Below, in pieces: positions 10,030-19,559 of a DNA stretch of 64,000 bases. The position numbers and the translations under genes were made by a program. The notes beneath the pieces are model-generated. The model was given only the letters and a program-made list of their open reading frames with translations, was not told the origin of the DNA and made no database searches. Each line of letters opens with the position of its first letter. The stretch's first letter is position 1. Where the stretch lies: NCBI GenBank assembly GCA_021822485.1, contig JAKAQP010000003.1, positions 1 to 64,000 on the forward strand, read 5' to 3'. The stretch is from a bacterium (GTDB lineage: Bacteria > SZUA-79 > Acidulodesulfobacterales > Acidulodesulfobacteraceae).

Positions 10030-11001
10030 TTAAAACCCTTTGTATTGAAAAGTCATTATGGCAAGCACGCTTAAAACGAACGCGGCGCCGAAATATTCCT
10101 GATATCTGAAAAACCTTAATCTTGAAATTGCCGTATCTATCACGGCGGCGATTACCCCGATTGCAAGCATTTTTATAATAAGGCTTGCTATAGCTATAAT
10201 AAGAGAGAAGGGGGTATGATTCACGGCTAAACCCCATGGAAACACTAAAACATTAATAAAAATCACCAAAAGTAAAAACTGCTTCATGTATCCCGCCCAT
10301 TTTAATAATGCCAGATACGGTCCGGAGTATTCTAAAATCCTTGCTTCCTCAATCATGCTCATCTCGGCATGGGTGGAAGCGTTAATAGGTCTCCTGTCCG
10401 TATCGGCTAAAAATAACAGGAAAAAGGCGGCAATTATCATAAAATGCGGCGAACTGAAATAAAGAGGCAGGGACGCGGTTATAGTATGAAGCATAACATA
10501 AGGAAGAGTCGATTTTGCGATTAAAGCAACGCCTACAAAAACAAGAATTAGGGTAGGTTCGGAAAGAATGGCAAGAAGGGTGGAGCGCGAAGAACCTAAC
10601 CCGCCGTAGCTTGTGCCGAGGTCAAGGGACGCAATATTTATAAAAAACGATGAAAGAGAAAACAGAAACGCTCCGCCCAGCATATCGCCCATAAACCCGA
10701 GAGGAAGCGGATATGCCGTTAAAACAGGAATCAGAAGGGTTATGAGTATCATCGAAATAAAAGAAACAAACGGAGCCGACCTAAAGACAAACGATGCATC
10801 CTTCGGTATTAAAATTTCTTTATGGAAAAGTTTATAGAGGTCGTAATATGGCTGAAAAACCGACGGTCCCGTCTTGCCTTCTATGATTTCTTCTGCTTTC
10901 GATATAAACCCTGCGATAAAAGGAGAACATACAATAACCGTTAAAACCTGAAAGACTTGAAAAACGGTCGAATTTAGGTATAAATTTAGATAGCCGTTCA
11001 T
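10030..11001 (-). CDS. HyfC/NuoH-like membrane subunit
   Basis: 'PFIAGFISKAEEIIEGKTGPSVFQPYYDLYKLFHKE', 'STHAEMSMIEEARILEYSGPYLALLKWAGYMKQFL'. Confidence 0.9.
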   Translation of the reverse strand: MNGYLNLYLNSTVFQVFQVLTVIVCSPFIAGFISKAEEIIEGKTGPSVFQPYYDLYKLFHKEILIPKDASFVFRSAPFVSFISMILITLLIPVLTAYPLPLGFMGDMLGGAFLFSLSSFFINIASLDLGTSYGGLGSSRSTLLAILSEPTLILVFVGVALIAKSTLPYVMLHTITASLPLYFSSPHFMIIAAFFLLFLADTDRRPINASTHAEMSMIEEARILEYSGPYLALLKWAGYMKQFLLLVIFINVLVFPWGLAVNHTPFSLIIAIASLIIKMLAIGVIAAVIDTAISRLRFFRYQEYFGAAFVLSVLAIMTFQYKGF

Positions 11002-11004
11002 TAT

Positions 11005-11110
11005 AATAAGCCAATACTCCTTTTTCTACATTGCGTTTAATCAATAAATTGTGCCACGCTTACAATACTGCGTCAACCAATATGCGATGTAGGAGTTATT
11101 AGCTTGTTAT
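11005..11110. repeat. Imperfect long inverted repeat upstream of the Ehr-like operon (possible structured 5' leader)
   Basis: Arms aataagccaatactcctttttctacattgcg (11005-11035) and tgcgatgtaggagttattagcttgttatt (11082-11110) are imperfect reverse complements; inner hairpin ATTGT-N9-ACAAT. Confidence 0.5.
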
Positions 11111-11241
11111 TTATACAAAGCGTTTAGGCAAACCCCATTGCCATAATTTTTATAATTTTGGCATATTACGAAAAATTTGTCAAGAAAAAAGTAACAGAAC
11201 ACCGCCTTAAATGAACCTTAATTTAATTTTAGCAGAATAAT

Positions 11242-11695
11242 TCAAGCAATTATCTTTTTATATTTAAGATATTTAATTATGTTTAAATAAACATTACAAA
11301 TATCTTCGAAGACCGTCGCCGCCAGCTTTATATCTTTTACGATTTCATCTTCATTAAGAGGATATTCATGCGATAAACCGTTCCTTAATTCCCTATATAA
11401 TCATTCCATTTATCTGAGCTGTCTATTATTTCTAATTTTTCCATTTTATCAAAAATGTCTATAAAAGACATATTTCTTTTATATTCTCCTAAACTCGCCA
11501 AAACTTCTTTAAAAAGCTTTTCGCCCATTAAGTCCTGAATTTTAATAAACGAAAAATAAAAGAATCTATAACGCGCCTTTTGTTATCGTCGTCAAAAAAT
11601 TGCGGCGTTAACGCATTCCAAGATTTTATTTCTTTATAATCGCTTTCGGCTCTTTTTATATTAATATCTATAATTTCGAGCGTTTCTTCTAGCAT
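11242..11695 (-). pseudogene. HepT-like HEPN / nucleotidyltransferase substrate-binding protein, frameshifted
   Basis: Manual translation across frames: MLEETLEIIDINIKRAESDYKEIKSWNALTPQFFDDDNKRRVIDSFIF(R)/FIKIQDLMGEKLFKEVLASLGEYKRNMSFIDIFDKMEKLEIIDSSDKWNDY/RELRNGLSHEYPLNEDEIVKDIKLAATVFEDICN; two reading-frame breaks; RX4HXY motif RNGLSHEY. Confidence 0.72.
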
Positions 11696-11986
11696 AGTAA
11701 AATTCCCTCGTTCTTAGCCGTTTCCTGAATAGGCTTAAATTGAGAAAAAGGAGTTTTTACTATTAAATCCACTTTTCTGTCTGCCGCAAGCCTGCGAAAG
11801 CTTGTTAAAAACTTAAGTTCGGCAAGTTTTTCGACATCTTTGTCCGTTTCAATAAATATATCTATATCTCCGCCCTTCTTATCGTCGTATATTCTGCTTC
11901 CGAAAAGATAAACCTTAGCATTATTGCCGAAGTATTTTTTTTGCCTGTTCTATCAATACCCTTTTTTCTAAATCGGAAAGTCTCAT
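11689..11986 (-). pseudogene. MNT-type nucleotidyltransferase, frameshifted in an 8-nt homopolymer
   Basis: MRLSDLEKRVLIEQAKK/KYFGNNAKVYLFGSRIYDDKKGGDIDIFIETDKDVEKLAELKFLTSFRRLAADRKVDLIVKTPFSQFKPIQETAKNEGILLC; GS..GGDID motif; frame break at the T8 tract 11935-11942. Confidence 0.75.
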
Positions 11987-12141
11987 TGTTTTTTGACATA
12001 TTTACTGTGAAAAAGATTAATTTATTTGTATTTTATCATAAAATCTAATATTTTTAACAAAATTTGTTTTGACATGATGAATTTGATTAAATAATAAAAT
12101 AGTCGTACGTATTTAGAAAATAAAGAGGATTCTAATAAAAA

Positions 12142-12870
12142 CTAGATTGCCGTATTGGATATTGCCTTATTCTGCAATTCCGTGATTTTTGCGACCGCCT
12201 TTTTAGAAAGGTTATAAAGTTTGTCGAGAACTTCAAATTCTATGGGCGTTTTTTCGGCGCATCCCTGAATTTCGATAATTTTTTGGCTGCCCGTCAGTAT
12301 AAAATTAAAATCCAGATCGGCGGTCGAATCTTCCGAGTAATCTAAATCTACCAGAATTTCTCCGTTTACTATGCCTATGCTTATTGCGGCGACGGAGTCG
12401 TAAAACGGCATTTTTTCAATTTTTTCCTCTTTTATAAGATTTAAAAACGCTAAGTATGCGGCTACGTAAGCGCCGGTTATTGATGCCGTTCTCGTTCCGC
12501 CGTCGGCGCTTATAACGTCGCAGTCTATAAGAATAGTTATGCCGGGAAAATATGAAAAATTAATAACCGACCTAAGCGACCTGCCGATTAACCTCTGTAT
12601 CTCCTGCGCCCTTCCGTTTACTTTTCCTTTTGACGAATCCCTCGGTATTCTGCTTTGCGTAGACCTTGGGAGCATCGAATATTCCGCCGTAAGCCATCCC
12701 TCTTCTTTGTCTTTTAAAAACGGCGGCACCTTATAATCTACGGATGCGGTGCATATTACCTTGGTATCCCCGACTTCTACTAGGCAGGAGCCCTCGGCAT
12801 ATTTCATGTAACCGGAAGTAATAACCATAGGCCTCATTTCATCGGCAACCCTGTTATTATTTCTTAACAT
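12142..12870 (-). CDS. rph: Ribonuclease PH
   Basis: 'EGWLTAEYSMLPRSTQSRIPRDSSKGKVNGRAQEIQRLIGRSLRSV', 'IDCDVISADGGTRTASITGA', 'DLDYSEDS.ADLDFN'. Confidence 0.97.
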   Translation of the reverse strand: MLRNNNRVADEMRPMVITSGYMKYAEGSCLVEVGDTKVICTASVDYKVPPFLKDKEEGWLTAEYSMLPRSTQSRIPRDSSKGKVNGRAQEIQRLIGRSLRSVINFSYFPGITILIDCDVISADGGTRTASITGAYVAAYLAFLNLIKEEKIEKMPFYDSVAAISIGIVNGEILVDLDYSEDSTADLDFNFILTGSQKIIEIQGCAEKTPIEFEVLDKLYNLSKKAVAKITELQNKAISNTAI

Positions 12871-12876
12871 TTTTAT

Positions 12877-13134
12877 TTATTCCCAGTTTTTATTTTTTAT
12901 GAAAAATACGTAGAGGTCTTTTAAGTCTACCGCATTTAGCAACTGCACGCCCATTAAAGAACATAATGCGGGTATATCGTTTAATAAAGAATCCTTATCC
13001 GAAATTACGGTTAAGATATCGTTTTGTTTCAAAGTTTTAAGTTTACGGACGACCGCCCATACCGGAGGGCCTCAGCAAAGCCCCCTGATGTCGAGTACGT
13101 TAACGCCGTAATTTAATAGTTGTTTGTTCTCCAT
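12877..13134 (-). CDS. Putative TusA/SirA-like selenoprotein with in-frame UGA (13074-13072) read as Sec: MENKQLLNYGVNVLDIRGLCUGPPVWAVVRKLKTLKQNDILTVISDKDSLLNDIPALCSLMGVQLLNAVDLKDLYVFFIKNKNWE
   Basis: Same frame open on both sides of one TGA; TusA signature LDxRGLxC..P, DIPxxC; SD AGAAAGGAG before ATG; hairpin UAUGGGC-GGUC-GUCCGUA beginning 10 nt after the UGA. Confidence 0.7.
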
Positions 13135-13184
13135 TTTTACTCCTTTCTAATTTGATTAGTTAAGTTTTTATAAGCCGAATTAAC

Positions 13185-13646
13185 TTATTTAACCTTTATC
13201 GCCGCATCTAAAATACCGTTTATAAATGCCGGAGATTCGTCGTTTCCGAATTTTTTTGCGATTTCTACCGCCTCGTTAATAACGACGTTTTTGGGAGTTT
13301 CAGGTGCAAAAATAATCTCGTAAATAGAAAGTCTCAACAAATTTCTGTCCACGCGGGACATTCTTTCTATACTCCAGTTTTTGGAAATATTTTTTATTAC
13401 TTCGTCGATTTTTTTTAAATTTATCAGCGTTCCCTTAACTATGGAAGAAAAAAAATCGAATATTTCCGCGGTATCTTTCTTTTTATTTAAATCTTCTTTT
13501 GTTTTTATAAATCCGTCTCTCTTTAGGCTTTCCACGGCAAAATCGTTATAAAATCTGTTTATTTTATAATCCAAATTGCTTATATCGCCGTCTTCTTCAT
13601 ATAAAAATTGCAGCGCCAGCTCTCTTGCTTTTCTTCTTTTGGTCAT
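13185..13646 (-). CDS. nusB: Transcription antitermination factor NusB
   Basis: 'RRKARELALQFLYE', 'NWSIERMSRVDRNLLRLSIYEI', 'VVINEAVEIAKKFG.DESPAFINGILD'. Confidence 0.95.
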   Translation of the reverse strand: MTKRRKARELALQFLYEEDGDISNLDYKINRFYNDFAVESLKRDGFIKTKEDLNKKKDTAEIFDFFSSIVKGTLINLKKIDEVIKNISKNWSIERMSRVDRNLLRLSIYEIIFAPETPKNVVINEAVEIAKKFGNDESPAFINGILDAAIKVK

Positions 13647-13664
13647 ATACGGCTTATTTTATTT

Positions 13665-14150
13665 TCAGCTCTTCTTAATTTTTGCGTAAAGACTTGCCAT
13701 TTCGACCGCAGACATTGCGGCATCGAAACCTTTGTTACCCATCTTAGTTCCTGCGCGCGATATAGCCTGTTCGATTGATTCCGCGGTTATAATTCCGTAA
13801 CTTACCGGAACGTTATAATGAATCGAAAGTTCGGAAATTAATTTCGTAACTTGATTAGATAAAAGGTCAAAGTGGGTAGTTTCGCCTCTTATCAAAGTTC
13901 CTAAGCATATTACGGCGTCATATTTTTTTGTTTCCAGCAGCATTTTTACCGCCATAGGAATTTCAAACGCTCCGGGAACTTTTACTACAGAAACGCTATC
14001 ATCCGCAGCGCCGGCTCTTTTAAGATAATCTAAGGCTCCGGACAAAAGTTTGCCGTTAATAAAATCGTTAAATCTCGATATAACTATGCCGAATTTAAAA
14101 CCGGCGGCTTTAAGCTCTCCTTCAATCAAATTAAAACCGTGCATTCCCAT
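13665..14150 (-). CDS. ribH: 6,7-dimethyl-8-ribityllumazine synthase
   Basis: 'VVKVPGAFEIPMAVKMLLETKKYDAVICLGTLIRGETTHFD', 'GNKGFDAAMSAVEMA'. Confidence 0.97.
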   Translation of the reverse strand: MGMHGFNLIEGELKAAGFKFGIVISRFNDFINGKLLSGALDYLKRAGAADDSVSVVKVPGAFEIPMAVKMLLETKKYDAVICLGTLIRGETTHFDLLSNQVTKLISELSIHYNVPVSYGIITAESIEQAISRAGTKMGNKGFDAAMSAVEMASLYAKIKKS

Positions 14151-14193
14151 TGCATACTCCCTTAAATTAAATAATTAAATTATAATTATAGTT

Positions 14194-15399
14194 TTACTTA
14201 ATTTTCAACAGATGTCCCATTTTTTCTTTTTTAGTTTCAAGATAGTGTTTATTGGTTTCGTTAGGACATATCTCTATGGGAACCCTTTCTACTACGCTTA
14301 GTCCGTATCCTTCAAGCCCTATTATTTTTTTAGGATTATTAGTCATAAGCCTCATTTTCCCTACTCCTATATCGACCAAAATTTGAGCGCCTACGCCGTA
14401 TTCCCTTAAATCGGCTTTAAATCCTAATTTTTCATTGGCTTCTACCGTATCGTAGCCTTCGTCTTGCAGGTTATATGCCTTTAATTTATTTACCAAGCCG
14501 ATTCCCCTGCCTTCCTGCATTAAATAAAGTATTACGCCTTTACCTTCCTCGTCTATCATTTTCATAGCCGCCTTTAACTGGTCTCCGCAGTCGCACCTCA
14601 TAGATCCGAAAATATCTCCGGTAAGACACTGCGAATGAACTCTTACCAAAACTGGCTCATTCTTGTTAATTTCTCCCTTAACTAAAGCAACATGTTCTTC
14701 AAAGTCTATATCGTTAGAATAAGCTATAATTTTAAAATCCCCTGCAAATTCGGTAGGAATTTTAGATTCGACAAGCCGCTTAACGTGTTTTTCATGCTTA
14801 AGCCTGTAATTTATCAAATCTTTAATGGTTAAAATTTTAATATCGAATTTTTTTGAAAACTCTATTAAATCAGGCATTCTCGCCATAGTTCCGTTGTCGT
14901 GCATTATTTCGCATATAACTCCGTATGGCTTTAAACCTGCTATTCTGGCTATATCTATAGAGCCTTCCGTCTGTCCGGTTCTTGTTAGTACGCCGCCGTT
15001 TTTACCCCTAAGAGGGAAAATATGGCCGGGTCTTACCAGGTCTGAGGGTTTTGCGTCGTCCTTTATAGCCGTTAATATAGTTTTCGCCCTGTCGTGCGCA
15101 GAGATGCCGGTCGTAACTCCCTCTTTAGCCTCAATAGAAATGGTAAACGCCGTAGTAAATTTTGACTCGTTATTAACCACCATAGGCGGGAGATCTAAAC
15201 TGTCGGCTTTTTCTTCGGTAAGCGTAAGGCATATTAAGCCTCTGGCATATTTCGTCATAAAGTTTATAATTTCAGGGGTGGTATGCTCGGCCGCTACTAC
15301 TAAATCTCCTTCGTTTTCCCTGTCCTCGTCGTCGACGAGTATAATCATTTTACCTTCTTTTATATCTGCAGCCGCCTCTTCTACGGTAGCTAAACTCAT
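14194..15399 (-). CDS. ribBA: Bifunctional 3,4-DHBP synthase / GTP cyclohydrolase II
   Basis: '[20 protein letters not shown]' and '[24 protein letters not shown]'. Confidence 0.97.
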   Translation of the reverse strand: MSLATVEEAAADIKEGKMIILVDDEDRENEGDLVVAAEHTTPEIINFMTKYARGLICLTLTEEKADSLDLPPMVVNNESKFTTAFTISIEAKEGVTTGISAHDRAKTILTAIKDDAKPSDLVRPGHIFPLRGKNGGVLTRTGQTEGSIDIARIAGLKPYGVICEIMHDNGTMARMPDLIEFSKKFDIKILTIKDLINYRLKHEKHVKRLVESKIPTEFAGDFKIIAYSNDIDFEEHVALVKGEINKNEPVLVRVHSQCLTGDIFGSMRCDCGDQLKAAMKMIDEEGKGVILYLMQEGRGIGLVNKLKAYNLQDEGYDTVEANEKLGFKADLREYGVGAQILVDIGVGKMRLMTNNPKKIIGLEGYGLSVVERVPIEICPNETNKHYLETKKEKMGHLLKIK

Positions 15400-15466
15400 A
15401 ATATGTCGTCTCCTTTTTTTTAATGCAATCGCACAATACTATATTTAGCATATATGCGCTATAATT

Positions 15467-16168
15467 TTAAATAAACCCGTTTTCGGTTAAAAATTCCATC
15501 GTCACGCCTCCCGCTTTGCCGTAGCCGTTTCCTTCTTTGACCGCATTACCTTCGCCGCCGCGGATAAGTTTCGACGCTCCTAAATCGTTTAAACGGCTGA
15601 CGACCGTTCTTTCTATTATATCGGATTCGATATTTACGTAATCGCCGGTAGTTTTATAATTAAGATTAGTTTCTCTATACGTTAACGGAATAATGCTGAC
15701 TAAAAATGTATCGCTTTTAACTTCGTTAACCGTAAGGCTGATTCCGTCAATAGACGCCGAACCTTTTGCGATTATGTATTTTTCTAAATTATCGTCTATC
15801 GAATACGTTATTTTTATGCCGATTATTATAGAGTTGCCGAGTTTTTTAGTTTCGGTTATTTTCCCTATGCCGTCTATGTGTCCTAGAACAAAATGTCCCG
15901 AGATATCCGAATTAACCGAAAGAGCCGGTTCTATATTTACGGCTTCGTTAATTTTCAAATATTTTAACGCGGACGCATTAAACGTCGCAGGCGTATAATC
16001 GAAAGATAAAACCGGATAAGCTATTTTCTTCACCGTAAGACATACTCCGTTGACCGAAATACTCTGCCCTATATATGCGCTTTTTCCTGCGCTTTTTGCG
16101 GCTATCGAAATAACGCCTCCGCTTATAGATTTAACTTTACCAAGCTCTTTTATGATGCCTGTAAACAT
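15467..16168 (-). CDS. ribE: Riboflavin synthase alpha subunit
   Basis: 'MFTGIIKELGKV', 'SVNGVCLTV', 'GHFVLGHIDGIG', 'SIDGISLTVNEV'. Confidence 0.95.
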   Translation of the reverse strand: MFTGIIKELGKVKSISGGVISIAAKSAGKSAYIGQSISVNGVCLTVKKIAYPVLSFDYTPATFNASALKYLKINEAVNIEPALSVNSDISGHFVLGHIDGIGKITETKKLGNSIIIGIKITYSIDDNLEKYIIAKGSASIDGISLTVNEVKSDTFLVSIIPLTYRETNLNYKTTGDYVNIESDIIERTVVSRLNDLGASKLIRGGEGNAVKEGNGYGKAGGVTMEFLTENGFI

Positions 16169-16226
16169 AAAATATACATTATCTTAAATTTAATATATTT
16201 ATACTTCTTATACAAAATATAACGGT

Positions 16227-17405
16227 CTAAGTAAATTCGGGATAATACGATAAGAATGCATCGTCTTTAATTTTTTTTATGCTTAAACCTGAAAAATTAA
16301 TTTTTTCTTTAAATTCTAAATTCAGCCGTCCAAACAGGTCTAATCCGTTTTTTCTTCCTAAAAAATAAGGAGTAAAGTTAAAAATTATCTTATCGCAAAA
16401 TCTTTCTTTTATTAGCGAACTAAAAAGTTCCGGACCGGCTTCGACTAATATTCCGGTTATTTTTAATTCCCCACATTTTTTAAATACATATTCCAAGTTT
16501 AATAATTTTTTACCTTCTTTAATATTATAATATACATCTGTTATAATTGCACCTTTTTCTTCTAAATGCTTTTTTCTTTCTACTTTTGCTTTATCGTAAT
16601 CATTTGAAGCAAAAATTAAAACATCGCCGTGACTTTCAAAAATTTTTGAGCTTGGAGGGGTATTTAAATAAGAATCTAAAACTATTTTAGTCCACCTTTT
16701 TTTTAGAAATTTTTCTTTCATATTAGATTTATTTATTCTAACGTCTAACGAAGAATCGTCTTTTATAAGGGTTTTTGCCGATATCATCACGGCATCGTTG
16801 ATAAATCTAGTATAATGCGTATATTCTAAAGATTTAGGCGACGAGAGATATACTTTTTCGGTATCGGTTTTATAGCCCAAATTTCCGTCTAAAGTTACGG
16901 CCTCTTTAACGGTTATAAAAGGCATACCCGTAGTTATGTATTTAAAAAAAATTTCGTTAATCCGATTAGCTTCTTTTGATAGAACTCCGTCTTTTACTTC
17001 AATACCGTTATTTATTAAATATTCCAATCCTTTTCCCGATACCAAAGGGTTTGGGTCTTTAATAGCCGATACTACTCTTTTTATTCCCGACTCTTTAATT
17101 TTATGAACGCACGGAGGGGTTTTTCCGAAATGGCTGCACGGCTCTAACGTTACGTATATAGTAGCGCCTTCGGCGTCTTTTCCCGCATTATTTAAAGCTA
17201 TAACTTCCGCATGGGGCTGTCCGGCTTTTTCGTGAAATCCTTCGCCGACTATAATACCGTTTTTAACTACTACGGCTCCGACGGCGGGATTGGGAGAAGT
17301 TAATCCTTGTCCTTTTTTTGCAAGATTTAAGGCTCTTGCTATAAAATATTCGTCTTTGCCGTCTGTATGTTTACTAAGATTTTTTTTTGATGAGTTCGGA
17401 GACAT
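16227..17405 (-). CDS. ribD: Riboflavin biosynthesis deaminase/reductase
   Basis: 'PNPAVGAVVVKNGIIVGEGFHEKAGQPHAEV', 'TLEPCSHFGKTPPC'. Confidence 0.95.
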   Translation of the reverse strand: MSPNSSKKNLSKHTDGKDEYFIARALNLAKKGQGLTSPNPAVGAVVVKNGIIVGEGFHEKAGQPHAEVIALNNAGKDAEGATIYVTLEPCSHFGKTPPCVHKIKESGIKRVVSAIKDPNPLVSGKGLEYLINNGIEVKDGVLSKEANRINEIFFKYITTGMPFITVKEAVTLDGNLGYKTDTEKVYLSSPKSLEYTHYTRFINDAVMISAKTLIKDDSSLDVRINKSNMKEKFLKKRWTKIVLDSYLNTPPSSKIFESHGDVLIFASNDYDKAKVERKKHLEEKGAIITDVYYNIKEGKKLLNLEYVFKKCGELKITGILVEAGPELFSSLIKERFCDKIIFNFTPYFLGRKNGLDLFGRLNLEFKEKINFSGLSIKKIKDDAFLSYYPEFT

Positions 17406-17832
17406 TTTCGTATAACTCGTTTATATCTTTAAAGGAAAGATAGACGGAAGCAAATCGGACGTAACTTATTGCATCCAAATTTTTTAATTTATTTAAGACA
17501 TGCTTTCCTATTTCTTCGCTTTTTATCTCTTTTAAATTCGTTTCCTCGAACCATTTCTCTATTGAAATGACTATTTCTTCTATGTTGTAGTACGGAACGG
17601 GCCTTTTCTCGCATGCTTTTATTAAACCGTTGAGAACTTTTTGCCTGTCGAACGATTCTCTTCTTCCGTCTTTTTTAATTATTAAAGGAGATGAAGAAAT
17701 AACGGTTTCTAAAGTAGTAAACCTTTTTCCGCAGACGTTACACTGTCTTTTTCGTTTAGTAGATCTACCGTCTTTAGATATTCTAGAATCTACTACTTTG
17801 TCATCGTCGTTAAGGCAAAAAGGGCATTTCAT
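17374..17832 (-). CDS. nrdR: Transcriptional repressor NrdR
   Basis: '[42 protein letters not shown]'. Confidence 0.97.
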   Translation of the reverse strand: MKCPFCLNDDDKVVDSRISKDGRSTKRKRQCNVCGKRFTTLETVISSSPLIIKKDGRRESFDRQKVLNGLIKACEKRPVPYYNIEEIVISIEKWFEETNLKEIKSEEIGKHVLNKLKNLDAISYVRFASVYLSFKDINELYENVSELIKKKS

Positions 17833-19097
17833 AATAATGTTTCATACAGAGGGAACTTGGAGCATAAAGCATGTACTTCTTGTTTGATATCGTTTTTGAC
17901 TGTTTCGTCGCCGGGATTTTTTAAAACTTCTACTATAAATTCGCCTATTTTTACCATCTCGTTTTCCTTCATGCCTCTTGTCGTTACCGCCGGAGTACCT
18001 ATCCTTATTCCGCTTGTAACGAAAGGAGACCTTTCGTCGAAAGGAACCTTGTTTTTATTTACGGTTATGCTTACTTCGTCGAGTAATGCCTCCGCCTGTT
18101 TGCCTGTCATTTCCGATTTTCTAAAATCAACAAGCATTAGGTGATTATCAGTACCGCCTGATATCAAGGAAAAACCGTTATTTTGAAGCGTATTGGCAAG
18201 GGCCGCGGCATTAAACACGACCTGCCTCTGATAATTTTTAAAATTTTCGCTTAAAGCTTCCTTGAAAGCCACCGCTTTTCCGGCAATTACATGCTCAAGA
18301 GGACCGCCCTGAATTCCGGGAAATATTGCGGAGTTAAGCTCCTTTTCGTATTTAGCCTTTGCAAGTATGATTCCTCCTCTGGGACCCCTTAGCGTCTTAT
18401 GCGTCGTAGTAGTTACAAAATCGGCATAAGGCACGGGATTCGGATGCAGATCGGCCGCTATCAATCCGGCTATATGCGCCATGTCCACCATAAGATAGCA
18501 TCCAACTTCATCGGCTATATCCCTGAATTTTTTAAAATCTATAATTCTGGGATAGGCGCTTGCGCCTGCTATTATCATTTTAGGTTTATTTTCTAAGGCT
18601 ATTTTTCTTAATTCTTCATAGTCTATAGTCTCCGTAGATTTATTTACTCCGTAAGGAATAATATTGAAATATTTACCGGAAAAATTTACGGGACTCCCGT
18701 GGGTTAAATGTCCTCCGTGGGATAAATCCATTCCGAGAACGGTATCGCCGGGTTTTAAAAAAGCGTAAAATATAGCCATATTTGCCTGAGATCCGGAATG
18801 AGGCTGAACGTTTGCATATTCGGCGTTAAATATTTTTTTAATTCTGTCTATTGCAAGCTGTTCTATATCGTCTATATAACCGCATCCCCCGTAATATCTT
18901 TTTTTTGGATATCCTTCCGCATATTTGTTAGTTAAAACGGAACCCTGCGCCTGCATAACCGCAGGAGATACAAAATTTTCCGAAGCTATCAATTCCAATG
19001 AATTTCTCTGCCTGTCCGCCTCTTTTTTTATAAACTCGTAAACTTCGATATCTGTTTCTTCAAGATTTTTAAAATCCAATTTTTTCACCTTTTTCAA
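17829..19097 (-). CDS. glyA: Serine hydroxymethyltransferase
   Basis: '[44 protein letters not shown]', '[14 protein letters not shown]'. Confidence 0.98.
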   Translation of the reverse strand: MKKVKKLDFKNLEETDIEVYEFIKKEADRQRNSLELIASENFVSPAVMQAQGSVLTNKYAEGYPKKRYYGGCGYIDDIEQLAIDRIKKIFNAEYANVQPHSGSQANMAIFYAFLKPGDTVLGMDLSHGGHLTHGSPVNFSGKYFNIIPYGVNKSTETIDYEELRKIALENKPKMIIAGASAYPRIIDFKKFRDIADEVGCYLMVDMAHIAGLIAADLHPNPVPYADFVTTTTHKTLRGPRGGIILAKAKYEKELNSAIFPGIQGGPLEHVIAGKAVAFKEALSENFKNYQRQVVFNAAALANTLQNNGFSLISGGTDNHLMLVDFRKSEMTGKQAEALLDEVSITVNKNKVPFDERSPFVTSGIRIGTPAVTTRGMKENEMVKIGEFIVEVLKNPGDETVKNDIKQEVHALCSKFPLYETLL

Positions 19098-19102
19098 TAT
19101 TT

Positions 19103-19552
19103 TTATATATTTAGTTTCTCTATAGAACTTATTTTATTAATTCTGTTTTCATGTCTGCCACCTTCATATTTTGCAGACACAAACCTATCTATAAATCTTA
19201 AGGCTTCAGTCGGGGTAGTAGTCCTTCCGCCCATAGTTATTATATTGGCATTATTATGCTCTTTCGCAACCTGAGAAGTATATTCGTCGTGAACTAATGC
19301 CGCCCTGATCCCGTCAACTTTATTCGCCGTTATTTCCATTCCTATTCCGGTACCGCATACTAATATTCCGAAAGAATTTTTATCTTTATCTTCTTTGACT
19401 TTTTTGGCTACTTTCAGCGCATAATCCGGATAATCCACACTCTTTAAAGAATCCGTCCCAAGATCGAGATACTTTACGCCTTTTTTTTCAAGCGCATCTT
19501 TTATAGATTCTTTTAATTCAAAACCGGCATGGTCAGAACCTAAATATATCAT
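19103..19552 (-). CDS. rpiB: Ribose 5-phosphate isomerase B
   Basis: '[13 protein letters not shown]', '[25 protein letters not shown]'. Confidence 0.96.
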   Translation of the reverse strand: MIYLGSDHAGFELKESIKDALEKKGVKYLDLGTDSLKSVDYPDYALKVAKKVKEDKDKNSFGILVCGTGIGMEITANKVDGIRAALVHDEYTSQVAKEHNNANIITMGGRTTTPTEALRFIDRFVSAKYEGGRHENRINKISSIEKLNI

Positions 19553-19559
19553 GTATGTA

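Noticed and set aside
3672-11001. Calling the cluster a functional formate hydrogenlyase/NiFe hydrogenase
   Set aside because: The large subunit lacks both CxxC ligand motifs and no maturation genes are present in the window.
12877-13134. Simple nonsense pseudogene
   Set aside because: Only one stop, it is TGA, it sits exactly at the catalytic-Cys position, the rest of the frame and SD are intact, and a SECIS-like hairpin follows. Not fully excluded without genome-wide sel gene data.
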